Positions 60,412-64,000 of a stretch of DNA of 64,000 nt are shown piece by piece. A program made the translations under genes and the position numbers. Positions within the stretch are counted from its first letter, which is position 1. The number at the start of each line of letters is the position of its first letter. Origin of the DNA: Bacteroidota bacterium (GTDB taxonomy: Bacteria > Bacteroidota > Bacteroidia > B-17B0 > Aurantibacillaceae); the NCBI GenBank assembly GCA_020403265.1, contig JADBXZ010000001.1:1-64000 (forward strand), read 5' to 3'. The notes under the pieces were generated by a model. That model made no database searches. It was not told where the DNA came from and saw only the letters and a program-made list of their open reading frames with translations.

Positions 60412-61295
60412 TATTGCTTCTTAATATGATTTTCATACAAATCATGTATAAGGCCATCAGATAAACCAACCTGAGGCACATACACTTTTTCAATATCACC
60501 ATGTTTCATTACGCTCAAGAAAATTTTAGCAGCATGAACAATAACATCAGCCCGATCTGGTTTTAAGTCTAAACGTTCTATCCGTTCTTGAACTGTGTAT
60601 GAGCTGAGCATTTCGTAAATTCCTTTTAATCTATCAAAGCTTAAATGCTTGGTTTCTTTTTTGCCACTCATTTTAAAAATTTTATTGATGTTGCCACCTG
60701 AACCAATCGCACTTAGCGGATGAATTCCTACAGTGTTTCTTTTAACCCATGCTTTCATTTCATCCCATTCTGCTTTATCTACTTTATCCAAAACCATCCT
60801 AACTGTTCCAATGTTAAAGGATCTTGAAGTAATAACTTTATTATCATAGTATAGGGTTAATTCTGTGCTACCTCCACCTACATCGATATACATGTAAGCA
60901 TAATTCGGGTTCAATAATTCTTCGATGTGATTACTAAAAACTAAAGCAGCTTCGAGTTTTCCATCTATAATTTCAAGATTAATTTTAGATTCCTCTTTTA
61001 TTCTTTTAAGCAAATCTTCCCCATTAGTTGCATCGCGCATAGCACTAGTAGCTACAGCACGATAAGAAATAATGCCGTAAGACAATATTAAATAATGAAA
61101 ACCTTTTAATGCATTAATTAATCGATCTGCCTTTTCATCAGAAATTTTTCCGTTTAAAAATACGTCTTCCCCTAAGCGTATTGGCATTCTTATTAATTCC
61201 TCTTTTGTATAATGTGGTTTACCATCAACTACAGTTACCCTACTAAAAAGTAGTCGCATGGCATTACTTCCTATGTCAATTGCTGCAAAAACCAT
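60411..61295 (-). CDS. Ppx/GppA-type exopolyphosphatase
   Basis: 294 residues of the ASKHA-fold Ppx/GppA family. N-terminal phosphate loop AAIDIGSNAMRLLFSRV, then TSAMRDATNGEDLL, YIDVGGGSTELTLYY and GSGGNINKIFKM. It lacks the C-terminal HD-like extension of E. coli Ppx (513 residues), as do many Bacteroidota homologues. Exopolyphosphatase or pppGpp phosphatase activity is expected. It starts 1 base after ppk1 and ends overlapping cdaA. Co-occurrence with ppk1 supports a polyphosphate role. Confidence 0.88.
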   Translation of the reverse strand: MVFAAIDIGSNAMRLLFSRVTVVDGKPHYTKEELIRMPIRLGEDVFLNGKISDEKADRLINALKGFHYLILSYGIISYRAVATSAMRDATNGEDLLKRIKEESKINLEIIDGKLEAALVFSNHIEELLNPNYAYMYIDVGGGSTELTLYYDNKVITSRSFNIGTVRMVLDKVDKAEWDEMKAWVKRNTVGIHPLSAIGSGGNINKIFKMSGKKETKHLSFDRLKGIYEMLSSYTVQERIERLDLKPDRADVIVHAAKIFLSVMKHGDIEKVYVPQVGLSDGLIHDLYENHIKKQ

Positions 61296-61296
61296 A

Positions 61297-63402
61297 TTAA
61301 TTTAATATTAATGCCTTAGATTTTGTATTTAATTTTCCTTTAGTTGTAGTTACTGACAAATAATTGTATATCTCATCTTGTACCCTTACTTTCTTTTCAC
61401 CAGGTTGTTGCCTCTTATAAATATTTTCTTGTTTTTTATCTAATATCCTTACTTTCGTATTACCACTTAGTTGAATGTTTAGAATGTCTTTTAATTGTTT
61501 TCGAATTTCTTCATCGTAAATTGGTACCGCTACTTCACTTCTACTATCCAAATTTCGACTCATCCAATCTGCGCTTGAAATGAAAATTTTTTCAGCGCCG
61601 TCGTTAGCAAAAACAAATACCCTTGCATGCTCCAAATATTTATCAACGATGCTATATGCTGTAATATTGTCGCTCCAACCTTCAAGACCAGTTACCAGTG
61701 AACAAATTCCTCTTACAATTAAGGTAACTTTTACACCAGCCTTGCTTGCATCATATAACTTCTCGATCATTTCCTTATCAACAAGACTATTCATTTTTAA
61801 GATTATATAAGCAGGCTTTTTCTTTTTAGCATTATGAATTTCTTTATCAATTAATTCAATAAATATCTTACGCATGTAAAATGGAGCAACCACTAGATGC
61901 TTAAAATCTGCAACTTTAAAATTATTTTCATAAAAATCGAAAACCTTGTTTAATTCCTCACATATATTTTTATTACAGGTGAGAAGTGTAAAATCAGTAT
62001 AAATTCTAGCTGTTTTTTCATTAAAGTTGCCGGTGCCAATATGTCCACAATAACTTGTTTTACCTTTTTCTCTCGATGTAATCAAACAAAGTTTAGAGTG
62101 TACTTTTAAACCGGGTACCCCATAAATCACCTTTGCCCCTTCTTCCGACAACTTATTTGCCCAATAGATATTATTCTCTTCATCAAAACGAGCTTGTAAC
62201 TCAACCAAAACAATTACTTTTTTACCATTTTTTACAGCATTAACTAATGCATTTGCAATTTTACTAGAATCTGCTACACGGTAAAGCGTAATTTTGATAC
62301 TTTCTACATTAGGATCGATGGAAGCTTCCCTTAAAAGATTAATGATATGATTATACGTATGATATGGATAATGAAGTAACAAGTCTTTAGACTTAACAAC
62401 ACTCATAATAGTGTTGGTATTAGACTCTAGTAGTTTATGTTGAAGTGCCGGAGGATGATTATAAACTAATTTAGAATCTCCAAGATTAGGAAATCCAATA
62501 AAGTCTTTAAAGTTGTGATATCTGCCGCCAGGAATTGCATTATCCTTTTTGTTCATTCCTAATTTACGCATGATATATCTTAACATATCACCTGGCATTG
62601 CTGCGTCGTAAACAAACCTTACCGGTTGACCCTGTTTCCTCGCTTTTACACTACTAGATATTTTTTCAATCATACTTTTGCTCACATCACTGTCAATATC
62701 TAATTCAGCATCTCTGGTAAGTTTAATGTTATATGCTTCAACCGTTTTATATCCAAATACTTTAAATATTAAATCTGTATTATGCCTGATAACATCATCA
62801 ATAAGAACAATATAATGTTTGTTGCCTTGCTTGGGCATTACAACAAAACGACTGGTACGTGAAGGAATTTCAATTAATGCGTATTTAAACTTGGTACTGC
62901 CTACAATAGATTCCAATTTAATATACATATAACTGGCCTTATCCTTCATGTATGGGAAAGGCTTGTTATCATCAATCATGAGAGGATAAAGCAATGATAC
63001 TACCTCGTTGTTAAAATATTCGGTAATGTATTGTTCTTGTTGCGAACTTAACTGCTGTTCATTTAGAATAAAAACATTGCTTTTCTTTAGTTCAATTAAT
63101 AATTCTTGATAAATAGCTTCGAATTTATTTTGCTGTTCAATAACTCGCCTTTGTAGTTTTACCAAAAGATCCTTAGGATCCTCACCATAAATTTCAACTG
63201 CCTTTTTTCCTAACTTCGTAAGGCGTTTAATTGTAGCTACTCGAACTCTATAAAACTCATCTCTATTGTTACTAAAAATTCCCAAAAATTTTAATCTCTC
63301 AATTAAAGGTGTTGTTTGATCGGCTGCCTCCTGCAGAACGCGCTCATTAAAAGATAACCAACTGATTTCTCTGTTAATAAAAGGCAAGGACTTCTTTTTC
63401 AT
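61297..63402 (-). CDS. ppk1: Polyphosphate kinase 1
   Basis: 701 residues, full length for PPK1. The N-terminal block (PFINREISWLSFNERVLQEA) is typical. The autophosphorylated histidine is H435 in LKVHSKLCLI and the second active-site histidine is H592 in LEHARVFVF; both fall at the same numbers as in E. coli PPK1. HIGTGNFNEKTARIYTD and NITLYR-type ATP-binding segments are also present. It makes polyphosphate reversibly from ATP. It lies 3 bases after the sixA-like gene and 1 base before ppx, so all four genes are one transcript. Confidence 0.96.
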   Translation of the reverse strand: MKKKSLPFINREISWLSFNERVLQEAADQTTPLIERLKFLGIFSNNRDEFYRVRVATIKRLTKLGKKAVEIYGEDPKDLLVKLQRRVIEQQNKFEAIYQELLIELKKSNVFILNEQQLSSQQEQYITEYFNNEVVSLLYPLMIDDNKPFPYMKDKASYMYIKLESIVGSTKFKYALIEIPSRTSRFVVMPKQGNKHYIVLIDDVIRHNTDLIFKVFGYKTVEAYNIKLTRDAELDIDSDVSKSMIEKISSSVKARKQGQPVRFVYDAAMPGDMLRYIMRKLGMNKKDNAIPGGRYHNFKDFIGFPNLGDSKLVYNHPPALQHKLLESNTNTIMSVVKSKDLLLHYPYHTYNHIINLLREASIDPNVESIKITLYRVADSSKIANALVNAVKNGKKVIVLVELQARFDEENNIYWANKLSEEGAKVIYGVPGLKVHSKLCLITSREKGKTSYCGHIGTGNFNEKTARIYTDFTLLTCNKNICEELNKVFDFYENNFKVADFKHLVVAPFYMRKIFIELIDKEIHNAKKKKPAYIILKMNSLVDKEMIEKLYDASKAGVKVTLIVRGICSLVTGLEGWSDNITAYSIVDKYLEHARVFVFANDGAEKIFISSADWMSRNLDSRSEVAVPIYDEEIRKQLKDILNIQLSGNTKVRILDKKQENIYKRQQPGEKKVRVQDEIYNYLSVTTTKGKLNTKSKALILN

Positions 63403-63405
63403 GTT

Positions 63406-63897
63406 TTAAAATTGTTTTGGAAATTGATGAAATAGCTGTTTAATAGGATTACTATTGAATTCATTCCACTTATTGCAACTAAATTCAAACTCAACCAGTC
63501 CACATGTTGGAATGTTATCAAAATATAATTCTGAAGAAAGCTCATTTGATAAACCGGTTATGAATGGATTATGACCAAATAACATTACGTGCGTAACAGT
63601 TGCATCAAGTTCTGCAATTATTGATTTAGCATTGGCAACTGTAGATTCATAGAGTTTGCTATTAATTGTTATTGATAATTCTTTGTCGAATGTTCTTGAA
63701 AAAATTAGTGCGGTGCTTAAAGCACGAGTTGCTGAACTGGAAAGAATTAATTGCGGCAAAGTTTTGTTTTTTTTATACCATTCACTCATAAGATAAGCAT
63801 CCCTGTAACCTCTCTCATTTAAAGGTCTATCAATGTCTTTTAAGAAATCCGTGCCCCAATCACTTTTTGCATGCCTTACCAAAGTTAACTTCTTCAT
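63406..63897 (-). CDS. SixA-like histidine phosphatase
   Basis: 163 residues of the histidine phosphatase (RHG) superfamily: LVRHAKSDW with catalytic R8-H9, LSSSATRALSTAL, and the second His in MLFGHNPFITGLSNEL. The short size and these motifs are SixA-type. SixA in E. coli dephosphorylates histidine phosphotransfer domains. As first gene of the sixA-ppk1-ppx-cdaA operon it might instead act on a phosphorylated protein or metabolite linked to phosphate stores; this is inference. Confidence 0.88.
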   Translation of the reverse strand: MKKLTLVRHAKSDWGTDFLKDIDRPLNERGYRDAYLMSEWYKKNKTLPQLILSSSATRALSTALIFSRTFDKELSITINSKLYESTVANAKSIIAELDATVTHVMLFGHNPFITGLSNELSSELYFDNIPTCGLVEFEFSCNKWNEFNSNPIKQLFHQFPKQF

Positions 63898-63964
63898 TAG
63901 GTGAAATATTTATAACAAATAAAAAGAATAAATCGATAAATTTACTCGAAAAAATAAATATGTT

Positions 63965-64000
63965 ATGAGTAACAATTCAACAATTATATGCCCTAACTGC
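63965..64000 (+). CDS. Start of a gene cut by the window edge (zinc-ribbon N-terminus)
   Basis: ATG at 63965 followed by 11 codons to the right edge, MSNNSTIICPNC. The CPNC pair suggests a zinc ribbon, and similar N-termini begin DUF2130-type proteins; this is a guess from 12 residues. It is divergent from the sixA operon, with 67 bases between the starts. Confidence 0.4.
   Translation, partial: MSNNSTIICPNC

Overview
This AT-rich 64 kb window is chromosomal DNA of a member of the Bacteroidota. Four things point there. Several large secreted proteins end in type IX secretion (T9SS) type A sorting domains. Many genes are preceded by the Bacteroidota -7 promoter box TAnnTTTG instead of a Shine-Dalgarno site. 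Some gene neighbourhoods are typical of the phylum (rbfA with a LolC/E-type permease, PASTA protein near RluD, pseudouridine synthase with a lysine/serine-rich tail). The enzyme set also fits: a probable serine palmitoyltransferase, MqnA of the futalosine menaquinone route, and an LpxH-like enzyme of lipid A synthesis. Class and genus cannot be fixed. I see no intact tRNA or rRNA gene, CRISPR array, IS element or prophage.

Layout. 1-3.2 kb (minus): the N-terminal part of a large secreted protein cut by the window edge, a small secreted protein, a LolC/E-like permease and rbfA. 3.3-12.1 kb (plus): zinc-ribbon methyltransferase, MsbA-like exporter, TetA-like MFS pump, probable serine palmitoyltransferase, GH92 mannosidase and a lipoprotein. 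12.1-14.8 kb (minus): methyltransferase, 3-hydroxybutyrate-dehydrogenase-like SDR and two SCO-type proteins, one without the copper cysteines. 15-17.5 kb (plus): lysC-lysA for lysine/DAP synthesis, preceded by a tRNA 5'-half remnant. 17.5-23.7 kb: aminotransferase, TPR-SpoIIE sensor phosphatase, glycine-rich T9SS protein, metallo-beta-lactamase-fold hydrolase. 23.9-32.2 kb: dxs, pseudouridine synthase, VanZ, MarC, MqnA, lipid kinase, glycosyltransferase, LpxH-like enzyme.

32.3-41.4 kb (minus): a run of exported proteins (diheme peroxidase, PhoD phosphatase, glycine-rich protein, purple acid phosphatase), plus a GNAT-fold protein. The two phosphatases and the glycine-rich protein between them form a tight three-gene operon. 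41.5-49.5 kb: deoC with an aldehyde dehydrogenase, an AddA-like helicase-nuclease with nadE, a SprT-like metalloprotein and a LacI regulator. 49.8-54.7 kb (plus): aminotransferase, PASTA protein, T9SS protein, RluD. 54.7-59.6 kb: hutI, ilvE, an RlmI-like methyltransferase, a FucP-type transporter. 59.6-63.9 kb (minus): sixA-like, ppk1, ppx/gppA and cdaA in one compact operon. A new gene starts at the right edge.

The window is mostly housekeeping. The most notable structure lies between or across genes: -7 boxes only 3-7 nt from start codons (probable leaderless mRNAs), a perfect terminator-like hairpin inside the signal-peptide codons of the GH92 gene, a tRNA remnant before lysC, a spaced repeat pair by the LacI gene, convergent genes sharing one TTAA as both stops, and the polyphosphate/c-di-AMP operon. 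I found no clearly undescribed defence or mobile system. Several starts were moved from the longest reading frame to an internal ATG; the reason is given in each entry.
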